DNA from: an uncultured Clostridia bacterium
GTDB lineage: Bacteria; Bacillota; Clostridia; Oscillospirales; Feifaniaceae
Direction: 5' to 3'
Length of the DNA: 49,997 bases
NCBI GenBank assembly: GCA_944376235.1
Contig: CALWCA010000014.1
Coordinates: 1 to 49,997, forward strand
Part shown: one piece after another, positions 42,640 to 49,997 of the stretch
How the letters are laid out: every line of letters begins with the position of its first letter
Numbering within the stretch: the first letter of the stretch is position 1
The notes under the pieces: model-generated
Databases searched by the model: none
What the model was told of the DNA's origin: nothing
Seen by the model: the letters and a program-made list of their open reading frames with translations, nothing else
Program-made: the position numbers and the translations under genes

Positions 42640-44580
42640 TCAGGAAGGCTGGCTTTGCAGGGGCTCGGGCGAAGCGCCGGCGGGGTCGGTCGGGATGAGG
42701 CTGACGGTGTTTTGCACATAGGCCAGATATGCCGTCTGCACCACCTGCCCATCGGCGCTTCGCCGCTTGGTGACGACCAGCCTGTCATCTTGCACCGAGA
42801 GGCTGTAGTCGTACTGCATGCGGCTCTGCAGGGCGTAGCTTGCGCCGTTTGCGTAGTCATACACCATGACGCAGGTGTTCGCGACGCCCGAGCTGATGCT
42901 CAGCGTAGAGCAGAGCTCGGGCAGGCCGTCGCCCGTCAGGTCGGCGAAAAAGACGTTCCAGATGGGCATGCCGGTGCAGAGCGGGAGAATCCCGGTGTCG
43001 GTCACGGCCTCCACCTTTTCGGGCGACCAGCGAAAGGTCGCGCCGGGAAAGGCGTCAAGGTTGATTTCGCGGCGGCCGTCCCACGGCAGCTCCTGGCCGT
43101 CCAGATAGTCAAACCAGGTCAAAACAGCCTGTGCTGGCAGGACCTTTAGCAAAAAGACCTCCCGGATGACCGAATCGTCGGAATCGGGGTCGTCTGCCTC
43201 GGCGACGTCGTAAAGGCCCAAGGCGAGATACAGCGAGCCGTCTTGCTGCTGCAGCAGATAGTAAAAATCCGACTGGTAGGCCTCAGGAGACAGCAGCACC
43301 CGCCAGGCCCTGGCGTTGCGGCGGCGCAGGGCGGCAGCCGAGCTGTCCTCAAAGCCGTCGTCGGCATAAAAATAGGCGTCAAAGTTGTTCTTTGTCAGCG
43401 CTACCTCTTCGAGCGCTCCTGCGTCAAGCCAGTTGCCGGAGGCGGTATCCCGCAGGATCAGCAGGTGCCGCTCCTGACTCAGCCGGCAGTGCGGCAGCTC
43501 CTGCGCCATGGCATCGGAGGGGCTGCCCGCACTCGAATAGATAGCGGCGCTTGCCCTGTAGTCCGCGCCAAAGGGAGAGGGGGGCGCCTCAGTCTGCAGA
43601 GGATCGGTCAAAAAGCACAGTGCCGCGAGAATGCAGGCCAAAACTGCCGCTGCCACCCCCCAAAGGGAGGGCTTTTTGTAGCGCAGCACCGAGCGCACCC
43701 GCTCCTTCACCCCTGCCTCGCCAAAGGCCAGAGGGCAGGCCGAAAGCCTCGGCTTGCCGACGCTGCAGGCCACAAGGGCCTGCAAGTAGCCTGCCCTTTG
43801 CGCATCGTCCAGCCCTTGGATAACGCGCTGGTCGCAGGCCAGCTCGATGTCGCGGCACAGCAGCAGGTAGGCCAGCCACACCAGGGGGTTGAACCAGTGG
43901 ATTGTCAGCACAACAAAGCCAAGCAGCTTCCACAGATGGTCTCCGTGCGCAAGGTGCGACCGCTCGTGGGCGATGACAAAGGCAAGCTGCTCTTCCTCCA
44001 TACAAAACGGCACATAAATCCTCGGCCGGAAGATCCCAAGTACGAAAGGGGAGCCCACTGCTTCGCTTTGAAAAACATTCTCCGAAAGCAAAACGGCAAA
44101 GGACAGCTTTTTGCGCAGGCGCCGCCAGCTCAGCAGGGCGTGCAGCGCAAAAAAAACCATCCCGGCGGCCCAGACGGCACTCAGCACCGGAACCACCCTG
44201 TCGGCGACGGTGGGGGGCGCGCCCCGGCCACTGCCGCCGGTCACGGCATAGCGGCCGCCTTCCGGGGTCGTGACCACCTGGGCGCCGGAGGCTGCCGCGT
44301 CGTCAAAGGCGTCCAAATTGTCATGATAGATTTGGACGTCTCCGGCATAGCTGCCCGTCCACTGTGACACGAACTCCCCGTTTCTCACAGAAGAGGGGAG
44401 CAGGGAGAAGGGGCTTTGCACAAAGAAAGGGAAAAGCAGTCTCGCGGCGACCATGCCCCACAGCAAAAGGCTGGCCCATTTGGGCGCTTTGCTCAGGATG
44501 AGACGCAGCGCCAGCACGGCAAGGATGAGCCAGCTTGCCGAAAGGCTCATGCTGAGCACCGTCAAAAACAGCTTGCTCAT
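42640..44580 (-). CDS. Second BlaR1/MecR1-like M56 membrane metallopeptidase
   Basis: A 646-residue partner of the BlaI-type repressor encoded just upstream. Helices near residues 5-25, 35-55 and 130-150 surround a first extracellular loop. The zinc motif IAHERSHLAHGDH (HERSH near residue 204) is followed by HWFNPLVWLAYLL and the Glu helix DIELACDQRVI. A helix near 305-325 leads to a ~320-residue extracytoplasmic region that ends with FFADLTGDGLPELCSTLSIS, resembling an FG-GAP/VCBS-like unit rather than a penicillin-binding domain. It overlaps the repressor stop by 4 bp. Confidence 0.9.
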   Translation of the reverse strand: MSKLFLTVLSMSLSASWLILAVLALRLILSKAPKWASLLLWGMVAARLLFPFFVQSPFSLLPSSVRNGEFVSQWTGSYAGDVQIYHDNLDAFDDAAASGAQVVTTPEGGRYAVTGGSGRGAPPTVADRVVPVLSAVWAAGMVFFALHALLSWRRLRKKLSFAVLLSENVFQSEAVGSPFVLGIFRPRIYVPFCMEEEQLAFVIAHERSHLAHGDHLWKLLGFVVLTIHWFNPLVWLAYLLLCRDIELACDQRVIQGLDDAQRAGYLQALVACSVGKPRLSACPLAFGEAGVKERVRSVLRYKKPSLWGVAAAVLACILAALCFLTDPLQTEAPPSPFGADYRASAAIYSSAGSPSDAMAQELPHCRLSQERHLLILRDTASGNWLDAGALEEVALTKNNFDAYFYADDGFEDSSAAALRRRNARAWRVLLSPEAYQSDFYYLLQQQDGSLYLALGLYDVAEADDPDSDDSVIREVFLLKVLPAQAVLTWFDYLDGQELPWDGRREINLDAFPGATFRWSPEKVEAVTDTGILPLCTGMPIWNVFFADLTGDGLPELCSTLSISSGVANTCVMVYDYANGASYALQSRMQYDYSLSVQDDRLVVTKRRSADGQVVQTAYLAYVQNTVSLIPTDPAGASPEPLQSQPS

Positions 44581-44948
44581 CGCGCACCGCCTTTTCGGAT
44601 ACGGTCAATCATGTGCTGCACCTCGTTAAGCTCGGCCTCAGACAAATCCTGACGCCTCGTAAAGGCTGCAACAAAGGCGGGCAGCGAGCCACTGAACTTC
44701 TTTTCCACCAGCTCGTCGATTTCGGAGGCCTGAACCTGGTCTTTGGAGACAAGGGAGGTGACAACGGCGTTCTCGTTTTTCAAGACGCCGCGCTGCCCCA
44801 GCCGCTTGATGACGGTGTAGGTCGTGGTTCGCTTCCAGCCCAGCCGTTCCTGACACAGCCGAACAAGCTCCGGCGCCGAAACGGGCTCGTTTTCCCATAG
44901 GATCAGGCAAAACCGGTATTCACTTTCGTGGATTTTCGGAATGTCCAT
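44577..44948 (-). CDS. Second BlaI/MecI-family repressor
   Basis: A 123-residue winged-helix repressor starting MDIPKIHESEYRFCLILWEN. The helix-turn-helix part contains PVSAPELVRLCQERLGWKRT followed by TTYTVIKRLGQRGVLKNEN. Its C-terminal helical part includes DLSEAELNEVQHMIDRI. AAAGGAGG precedes the ATG. It is cotranscribed with the M56 gene from a promoter that carries two GTCTA-N6-TAGAC operators, unlike those of the first BlaI pair. Confidence 0.93.
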   Translation of the reverse strand: MDIPKIHESEYRFCLILWENEPVSAPELVRLCQERLGWKRTTTYTVIKRLGQRGVLKNENAVVTSLVSKDQVQASEIDELVEKKFSGSLPAFVAAFTRRQDLSEAELNEVQHMIDRIRKGGAR

Positions 44949-44964
44949 GCAAAGAGCCTCCTTT

Positions 44965-45018
44965 GTCTACCAGATTAGACAGTACGTATAGGCTACACCG
45001 TTAGACAGAGAAAGTCAA
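44965..45018 (-). promoter_or_regulatory. Promoter-operator of the second BlaI/M56 pair, GTCTA-N6-TAGAC class
   Basis: Minus strand: -35 TTGACT (45013-45018), 17-bp spacer, -10 TAGCCT (44990-44995). Operator 1 is GTCTACCAGATTAGAC (44965-44980). Operator 2 is GGCTACACCGTTAGAC (44991-45006), lying in the promoter; centres are 26 bp apart. Confidence 0.8.
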
Positions 45019-45081
45019 GAGGAAATCCCTGGGAAGGGGGACTTTTTGGGGAAAGGGGCCTTTGCCGCCTCTTTTACAAGC

Positions 45082-45120
45082 AAACGCGCCCTCCCCGCCT
45101 GCTGCAGGGAGGGCGCGTTT
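45082..45120 (-). terminator. Terminator of the 45162-46196 gene
   Basis: Perfect 14-base arms (45082-45095 / 45107-45120) with an 11-nt loop, 41 bp after the stop. The U-tract is short on both strands. Confidence 0.7.
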
Positions 45121-45161
45121 TGAGAAAAAAGGGGGGTGAGGGGGAAAAGCGGCACGTTCCA

Positions 45162-46196
45162 TCAGGAAAGGGGCGGCTCCGACGCATCGTAAATCACGTT
45201 GCCGGCCTTATCAAAAATCAGGATGGGGTTTTGGTAGGAATCTATTTCTATTTCCTCCATGCGGGCATCGTCGCGCTCGCCCTCGAGGGTGACGGCCATG
45301 CAGCCGCTAAAGCCGGCGGAGCAGCGGTAGCGAAAATCGTTTTGGTCGACAATATCCACGAAGAGCTCAAGCAGGCTGCCTCTGGGAATGAGATACTGCT
45401 TGTCGAGGCAATAGAGAAAGTTGGCGTAGCCCTGGTAGTCGGGCCTGGCGGAGACGGTGGAGACCGGCTCGGGGATGGAAAAACTTTGCTTGGAGAGGGC
45501 GTCTGCATAGGCCTTTTGGCCCTCCTCGGTCAGGTCAACCGGAATGCGGCCGATTTCCTGGCCGTCCAGAACTTCCACCAGCTCCACCGACCGGACCTGA
45601 AACTCTCCCTTTTTCTCGATATCAATGACCACCATGGGTGCGGGAGTCCAGTCATATCCTTTGTCTCCCTGGCGCCCCGTGGAGGTGCCCTGAATGGAGA
45701 CCTGCGGGCAAAGCAGGGCCTCGGTTTTGGGGTCGAGAAACCAGTCGAGCCGCTGGGTGCGCAGGGTGCCGTTGTCGGCCAGCCTGACCTGCCAGTCGCC
45801 GGCAGACTCAAAGAGAGGGAGATTCAGCGTGGCGGTGTAGCGGTTGTCGGCATAGCTCATGGCATACTCCTGTCCGCCGCACACCATGACGGCCTGCGTC
45901 ACCCCGGGGGTGTAGGCCTTGGGGACGATGGTGCAGACGACCTCCGCCGTCTTGGCCTCAACGTCGATATCGCCGTAGGCCCAGTTGCTGACCGAAAACA
46001 GGTTGTTCTGCTCCTCCAGCATGGCGTCGACGTTGTCGTAAATGGCGTCGACGCTGCTGTTCAGCGCTCGGATTTGGTTGTTTAAGTCCGATTGCAGGTG
46101 GGCAATTTCCTGCTTGAGGGAGGCTGTTTTGAACAGGCCAAACACCGCCAGTACACAGGCCGCACCGACCGCCAGGCGAGAAAAATTCTTTTCCAT
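45162..46196 (-). CDS. Membrane-anchored extracytoplasmic protein of unknown function
   Basis: I do not recognise the family. The 344-residue product has an N-terminal anchor helix (about residues 8-24) and then a short coiled coil (about 26-62, LKQEIAHLQSDLNNQIRALN). The rest is beta-rich: WQVRLADNGTLRTQRLDWF, PMVVIDIEKKGEFQVRSVEL and a closing NPILIFDKAGNVIYD. Orientation outside the membrane is inferred. A Shine-Dalgarno AAGGACGG precedes the ATG. It lies 54 bp after the APH-like gene in the same direction. Confidence 0.75.
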   Translation of the reverse strand: MEKNFSRLAVGAACVLAVFGLFKTASLKQEIAHLQSDLNNQIRALNSSVDAIYDNVDAMLEEQNNLFSVSNWAYGDIDVEAKTAEVVCTIVPKAYTPGVTQAVMVCGGQEYAMSYADNRYTATLNLPLFESAGDWQVRLADNGTLRTQRLDWFLDPKTEALLCPQVSIQGTSTGRQGDKGYDWTPAPMVVIDIEKKGEFQVRSVELVEVLDGQEIGRIPVDLTEEGQKAYADALSKQSFSIPEPVSTVSARPDYQGYANFLYCLDKQYLIPRGSLLELFVDIVDQNDFRYRCSAGFSGCMAVTLEGERDDARMEEIEIDSYQNPILIFDKAGNVIYDASEPPLS

Positions 46197-46250
46197 AAAA
46201 AAAACCGTCCTTGTTATTTCAAAATAGATATGGGGAATGTTCTGCGATTT

Positions 46251-47060
46251 TTAAAAGTGGGGGCTGTTGGGCGGGTCTGCGGCAAAGGCTTCTGCTGCGG
46301 CAATGAGCTGCAGGACGTCCTCGTCTGCCCGGTCGCGGCCGTAGGCATCGAGAAAACGGCCACAGTAGCGATTTGTTTTCAGGTTAAACCAGAGCGACCA
46401 CACGCCCCAGAAAAGGTCAATGTGCCTGTCTCCCACGCCCCCGCAGCCAAGATCCACAAAGCCGGAAAGCGCCCAGTTGTCCAAAATGACGTTGGGAAGG
46501 CAGTAGTCTCCGTGCAGCAAAACCCGGCTTTGCAGGGCGGCTGCCCCCTGCGCCAGCAGGGCTTTGGCCTGAGGCGCCGAGAGGCGGGCAAAGCTGTCGG
46601 GAAGGGGAAAGGGGCAAAACCTTCCCGCATGGGCGTTGGCCTGCGCGGCCGCAAGGTAGTCTGCCGTTCTGTCTGCAACGGGACAGCCTGTGACGTCGGC
46701 CTCGTGCAGCGCCCGGAGCTCCAGCGCAAGCGTGTCGCACAGGCGTGCCGGATGTTCCAGATACATCGGGTGGGAGGCGTTTTTTCCGGCCAGGGCGCAG
46801 GTCAAAAGCCAGTCGCGCCTGGCGCGGTAATAGCCCACCACTTCGGGGCCAAGCCCCTTGGAGAAGAAATAGCGGGTGAAAAGAGCTTCTTTTTCCAGCA
46901 GTCCTTTGCCCGAGCATTTTAAGTAGAGCCCATGGCCCTTGTTGAGAAAGAAAACCCGGGCGCAGGGAGAGCTCGAGCGGTCCTCGATGCGGGCCCCTTC
47001 CAGACAGGCCAAAATGTCGGGAGGCGCGCCGTCGGGAAAGCCGGCAGGAAGATAATTCAT
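46251..47060 (-). CDS. APH(3')-type aminoglycoside phosphotransferase homologue
   Basis: A 269-residue small-molecule kinase. The catalytic loop LLHGDYCLPNVILDNWALSG (near residue 187) is immediately followed by FVDLGCGGVGDRHIDLFWGV, which carries the metal-binding Asp and is characteristic of aminoglycoside 3'-phosphotransferases. The N-lobe YLKCSGKGLLEKEALFTRYF has the ATP-site Lys. Clostridial chromosomes carry many such homologues whose resistance activity is unproven; another small-molecule substrate is possible. AAAGGAGG precedes the ATG. It has its own promoter. Confidence 0.85.
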   Translation of the reverse strand: MNYLPAGFPDGAPPDILACLEGARIEDRSSSPCARVFFLNKGHGLYLKCSGKGLLEKEALFTRYFFSKGLGPEVVGYYRARRDWLLTCALAGKNASHPMYLEHPARLCDTLALELRALHEADVTGCPVADRTADYLAAAQANAHAGRFCPFPLPDSFARLSAPQAKALLAQGAAALQSRVLLHGDYCLPNVILDNWALSGFVDLGCGGVGDRHIDLFWGVWSLWFNLKTNRYCGRFLDAYGRDRADEDVLQLIAAAEAFAADPPNSPHF

Positions 47061-47260
47061 GAGCAGGCCTCCTTTTGCGGAAAGGAAATGAAAGCGCCGT
47101 GCTTTTTCGGCCCTTGGGAAAGCCCGTCGGCCGCCGCCGGACGGGCCTGTCGGAAGGCGGAAAGGGGCGCTTCAAAAAGCGGCAGCCGCGCGGGTGCTGC
47201 GTTGTGCCAATGGAAGAGCCCACAGGGGAATGCCCTTTCCCCGCTCGCCTTTCTGGCACT

Positions 47261-47289
47261 ATGATATCTGATTTCCAAGAAAGTTGCAA
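47261..47289 (-). promoter_or_regulatory. Promoter of the APH-like gene
   Basis: Minus strand: -35 TTGCAA (47284-47289), 17-bp spacer, -10 TATCAT (47261-47266), about 200 bp before the start codon and just downstream of the DpnI-type gene. Confidence 0.6.
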
Positions 47290-47313
47290 GGCGGATTGGT
47301 GCAGGGAGGCGAC

Positions 47314-48095
47314 TCAGAGAGGTTGCCAGCGTTGCACTTTACGATATCGTCCATTGCCCAGAAAAATGATGAAGCCGCTATCCCGTAAAATTTGCAGTTG
47401 TTGCCTGATTTTTGCTTTGATATGGTGATTGTGAAGGTGAGCCTGCTGCAAGTAATCTGTAAAATGATATATCTCCTGCAGGGAAAATTCCTCAGAGGGG
47501 ATGGCGTTGACACAAGATAAAATGTCCAGGAGCCAGCCTCGGCTCTCCATATCATTCAGTTGAAGAGCCTGGACTCTGGCATAGGTGTCAACAACGTTTT
47601 TTTTGTCGGCCATCTGCTGCCGGTCGATGATTGAGATTTTTCCCTGCTCAGGGATTTCGGAGTATAAAATATTGCAGCCAGTCCAGCCGGCTCTGTGCGC
47701 ATGCTCGGAAAGTGGTTTGCGCTTTTCAATAATGGAGGGCGTAAAGAAAAATTTGGGGATTAGTGTGAGGCTGACGACCTGAAAATCATCCGAATATTGC
47801 AAAACAAGGAGATGGGGGTTGCTGACGCTTGTAATTCGTTCCAGCATGGGGACATAGGCGCCGTCTGCAATTTTTTTGCCAATGGCTTTGTTTTTGCTTT
47901 TTAATTCGTAAATTTCCCGCAGCGCTTACACTGAAAGTCCGCAGCCGGCAGATTGTTCGCGAGAGTTGCAATGTGGGCATTTCCGCAGGCAGGGCAGAAA
48001 ATGTTGTCAGCCACCCATCGCTCGCTCATCACTCTTGCTTTCTGAGAACGGCTCCGGTAGCCAAGGGCCAGCTCGGGATTAAAATAAAAATTCAT
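47314..48095 (-). pseudogene. DpnI-type methyl-directed restriction endonuclease, frameshifted
   Basis: DpnI cuts G-m6A-TC. The first frame (48095 leftwards) gives MNFYFNPELALGYRSRSQKA and the zinc-type pairs CPAC and CKRC, then hits a stop (47904-47906). The rest continues in another frame with GCNILYSEIPEQGKISIIDR, the catalytic domain's end. The DpnI_C winged-helix follows (IKAKIRQQLQILRDSGFI, ending RYRKVQRWQPL). Adding one base in the GGG run at 47916-47918 joins them as CGEIYELKSK, giving D53, E64 and K66 exactly at DpnI numbering. The break is inside the active site. The gene is AT-richer than its neighbours, suggesting transfer; no methylase is adjacent. A sequencing error is possible. 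Confidence 0.9.
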
Positions 48096-48478
48096 TTTCC
48101 AACATCATCCCCTCTCCCGCCGTTACACAAATCGCTGGTTAACAATCGGCTCGGCCAGCGAGAGTTTTTACGCAAGATGCTCTACAAATTTTATCTCTCT
48201 TTGAAGAAATGTTAAAAATGATCTGCGGCACTTTGTTAGGACAGCAAGAGGGAAGAACTGCCCCCTTACTCCTCTCCATGGGCACCAGGACAGGCAAGCC
48301 CAAAGCACAGGATTTTGCCGACCCCGTCCCCGCCGCCTGATTTCAAGACATCTCATGTCTCCACGGGCACCGAGGCTTTCCCTAAAAAGGGCGGGGATTT
48401 TGACCATTTCGACTCTTTTTGTTGTAAAAACAACGGTTTTTCTGCCAGTATTATAGTACAATAAAGAAAAAAAGTCAA
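48096..48478 (-). ncRNA. Consensus promoter followed by a potentially structured leader or small RNA
   Basis: Minus strand: -35 TTGACT (48473-48478), 17-bp spacer, -10 TATAAT (48450-48455). About 350 nt follow before the DpnI-type gene without a convincing ORF. The start contains nested pairings: 48390-48397 with 48327-48334 (8 bp), inside it 48373-48376 with 48335-48338, and inside that a 6-bp stem 48346-48351 / 48355-48360. A separate short hairpin opens the transcript. It matches no RNA family I know by eye (not a T-box, SRP RNA or tmRNA). It may be the 5' leader of the restriction gene or an independent RNA. Confidence 0.4.
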
Positions 48479-48526
48479 TCAAAAGCAGGGCAAGCAGCCG
48501 ACGCGGGAAGGAAAGGGGACAGAAAA

Positions 48527-49231
48527 GTGAAAAGAAAAATGATTAAAATTGACGAGGAAAAGTGTAACGGGTGTGGTGCGTGTGCCGCCGCCTGCCATGA
48601 GGGCGCCATTGCCATGACAGGGGGCAAGGCCAGACTCGTGCGAGAGGACTACTGTGACGGGCTGGGCGACTGTCTGCCGGCGTGCCCGACGGGAGCCATT
48701 TCCTTCGAGGTGCGCGAGGCGCCCGCCTATGACCGGGCGGCAGTGCTCGCGGCAAAAAAGGAGGCAGAGCCTGACGTGCTTGCTTGCGGGTGTCCCGGCA
48801 CGCAGGCGAGGGCCATCCGCCGGGAGCAGGGCGATTGCTGCGACTGCGCCGGAGGGAGGGAGGCCGAGAGCCGCCTTTCGCAGTGGCCGGTGCAAATCAG
48901 GCTGGTTGCGGGCAACGCCCCCTATTTTGACGGCGCAAACCTTCTGGTGGCCGCCGACTGCACGGCCTATGCCTTTGGAAATTTCCATGAAAAATTTATT
49001 CAAGGGCGCGTGACGCTCATCGGCTGCCCCAAGCTCGACGACGTCGATTACGCAGAAAAGCTGACCGCCATCTTCAGGGAAAACGACATCCGCAGCGTCA
49101 CGGTGGTGCGCATGGAGGTGCCCTGCTGCGGCGGGATGGAAAAGGCCGTGACAAGGGCGCTGCAGGCAAGCGGCAGGCAGATTCCTGTGCAGGTTGTGAC
49201 CATATCCGTCAATGGGAAAATCCTGTCGTAA
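48527..49231 (+). CDS. 4Fe-4S dicluster ferredoxin-domain protein
   Basis: A 234-residue iron-sulfur protein. The N-terminal ferredoxin domain has CNGCGACAAACHEGA and CDGLGDCLPACPTGA cluster motifs. A Cys-rich middle part (ACGCPG, DCCDCAGG) follows. The C-terminal domain contains NLLVAADCTAYAFGNFHEKF, LIGCPKLDD and EVPCCGGMEKA, a family seen in anaerobes and often annotated only as an iron-sulfur binding protein. GTG at 48527 has AAGGGG eight bases upstream; an ATG four codons later is spaced too far. Function unknown, probably redox or metal-cluster related in the cytoplasm. Confidence 0.88.
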   Translation: MKRKMIKIDEEKCNGCGACAAACHEGAIAMTGGKARLVREDYCDGLGDCLPACPTGAISFEVREAPAYDRAAVLAAKKEAEPDVLACGCPGTQARAIRREQGDCCDCAGGREAESRLSQWPVQIRLVAGNAPYFDGANLLVAADCTAYAFGNFHEKFIQGRVTLIGCPKLDDVDYAEKLTAIFRENDIRSVTVVRMEVPCCGGMEKAVTRALQASGRQIPVQVVTISVNGKILS

Positions 49232-49499
49232 CGAAGGGCTTTTAAGAGGCAAAGAAACCGCCCCAAAGCTTTTTAAGGGAGCTTTTGGCAAGAGGTGCAG
49301 GAGGGGAGGAAAAGGGCCGGACGCTGCTGCCGGAGGCTGCAGCTTTGAAGCGGTGCAGGCCTCTCTGAAAAAAGAGCAGGTGCCGGGAAGAATAGGGGCC
49401 TTCCCGAAAAGAAAGGGCGCAGAGGACGAAGGAGCCCTGGATGGGCGGCCGCATTTCCCTGATAAAGGCTTGAAAGACAAGGCAAAAAATTAAGAAAAA

Positions 49500-49532
49500 G
49501 GGCGGCAGAGAGCTTTGGCTTCCCTGCCGCCC
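49500..49532 (-). terminator. Terminator of the gene entering from the right edge
   Basis: GGGCGGCAG (49500-49508) pairs with 49524-49532. The minus strand continues TTTTTCTTAATTTTTTG, a strong U-tract. The plus-strand side has CTTGGTTTTT, so it may also end the ferredoxin-protein transcript. Apart from this I see no gene in 49232-49794. Confidence 0.8.
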
Positions 49533-49794
49533 CTTGGTTTTTGCCGTGTGGGCCGGCACACGCCCCTTTTCTGCGGGCCTTTCCAATTAAGAGACCAGCC
49601 CTTTGTCAGATGGGGGGAGGGCGGCCTTTGCTGTGCCGTTCCGGCCGGCCTTAAAGTGAAGCATCCTGCCGATATCCGCCGCTTGAAAAGCGGCTGCCGT
49701 TGACGGGATAAGAGCAATTCCCTTGCCGTCCGCACAAACCGCAGATCAGCATCTTTTCATGCAGCTTAAGCCCTGGACGCAAAAACAAGGCGCA

Positions 49795-49997
49795 TCACAA
49801 GCCGGCGCTGCCGGCAGGCTCCCGGTTTGCGTGGGAAAAATCATCAGGGGCTTTTCGGACCAGGCCGGCAACCGTCTCAACTTGCTGTTCATTGTCCAAA
49901 CTGATATTCATATCTTCCTCTATGATAGGCAGTCTGAACTTAATGGATTTCAGCCACTGTCCATTGGGCTGACGCTCCGGATAAATCTGAATTTCAG
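49795..49997 (-). CDS. C-terminal fragment of an unidentified protein (cut by window edge)
   Basis: The last ~67 codons of a leftward gene. They include EIQIYPERQPNGQWLKSIKF, then RLPIIEEDMNISLDNEQQ and VETVAGLVRK, then a loose Gly/Ala tail. The composition looks like real protein. Tails of the form NGQWLKxIxFxxPI and VETVxLL occur in proteins carried by integrative elements and phages, so this may be the edge of a mobile region, but I cannot name the protein from this piece. Confidence 0.5.
   Translation of the reverse strand, partial: EIQIYPERQPNGQWLKSIKFRLPIIEEDMNISLDNEQQVETVAGLVRKAPDDFSHANREPAGSAGL

Noticed and set aside
48168-48482. 104-codon minus-strand ORF before the DpnI-type gene
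   Set aside because: Its start lies upstream of the predicted transcription start and has no ribosome site, and the translation is basic and low in ordinary protein character. The region looks non-coding.
1-49997. CRISPR arrays, rRNA or tRNA genes, insertion sequences
   Set aside because: No regularly spaced direct repeats, no tRNA cloverleaf with a TTCGA-type loop in context, no rRNA signature and no transposase or integrase motif were recognised anywhere in the window.

Overview
The window looks like chromosome of a GC-rich Gram-positive anaerobe of the Clostridia, most probably a gut Oscillospirales-type organism. This rests on gene content: a perfect CIRCE operator before clpB, a SpoIIIE-type FtsK, murI-DUF1934-argS clustering, a NifS/NifU/MnmA sulfur operon, an oxygen-labile Fe-S serine dehydratase, two small ferredoxins, an S-layer-homology surface protein, a TrpXYZ-type ABC transporter and BlaI/M56 regulatory pairs. 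Species-level placement is inference. I see no rRNA or tRNA gene, no CRISPR array, no transposase and no integrase.

Layout. 1-15.3 kb is a minus-strand housekeeping block: clpB (cut by the left edge), a TVP38/DedA-type membrane protein, a YgiQ-type radical SAM protein, ftsK, uppP, rsmI, a 2[4Fe-4S] ferredoxin, an S41 peptidase, argS, a DUF1934 protein and murI. A secreted deacetylase-fold protein that has lost its catalytic motif follows at 15.3-16.4 kb. 16.9-20.3 kb is a plus-strand block: rnhA, then cysteine desulfurase, NifU-like scaffold and MnmA, which together supply sulfur for Fe-S clusters and 2-thiouridine in tRNA. proC and a DUF3798 lipoprotein follow.

23.2-27.2 kb holds a BlaI repressor / M56 sensor-protease pair behind a promoter-embedded operator, flanked on each side by paralogous four-helix membrane proteins. 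27.6-31.0 kb is an ABC importer operon of the TrpXYZ type. Its leader encodes a well-initiated 62-residue peptide with 13 Phe/Tyr in a 26-residue stretch, ending 13 nt before an intrinsic terminator. This looks like ribosome-mediated attenuation responding to aromatic amino acids, and I consider it the most interesting system in the window.

31.7-38.5 kb holds a small membrane protein, an ECF S component, a flavin reductase, an EamA transporter and serine dehydratase (the last three form an operon), a MocR/PdxR regulator and a second EamA transporter. 38.9-42.4 kb is one 1156-residue SLH/InlB-repeat surface protein. 42.6-45.0 kb is a second BlaI/M56 pair with a different operator sequence. An anchored protein of unknown function and an APH(3')-like phosphotransferase follow. 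47.3-48.1 kb is an AT-richer DpnI-type restriction gene with a one-base frameshift inside its active site, preceded by a consensus promoter and a potentially structured 350-nt leader. The window ends with a ferredoxin-domain protein and the tail of an unidentified gene cut by the right edge.
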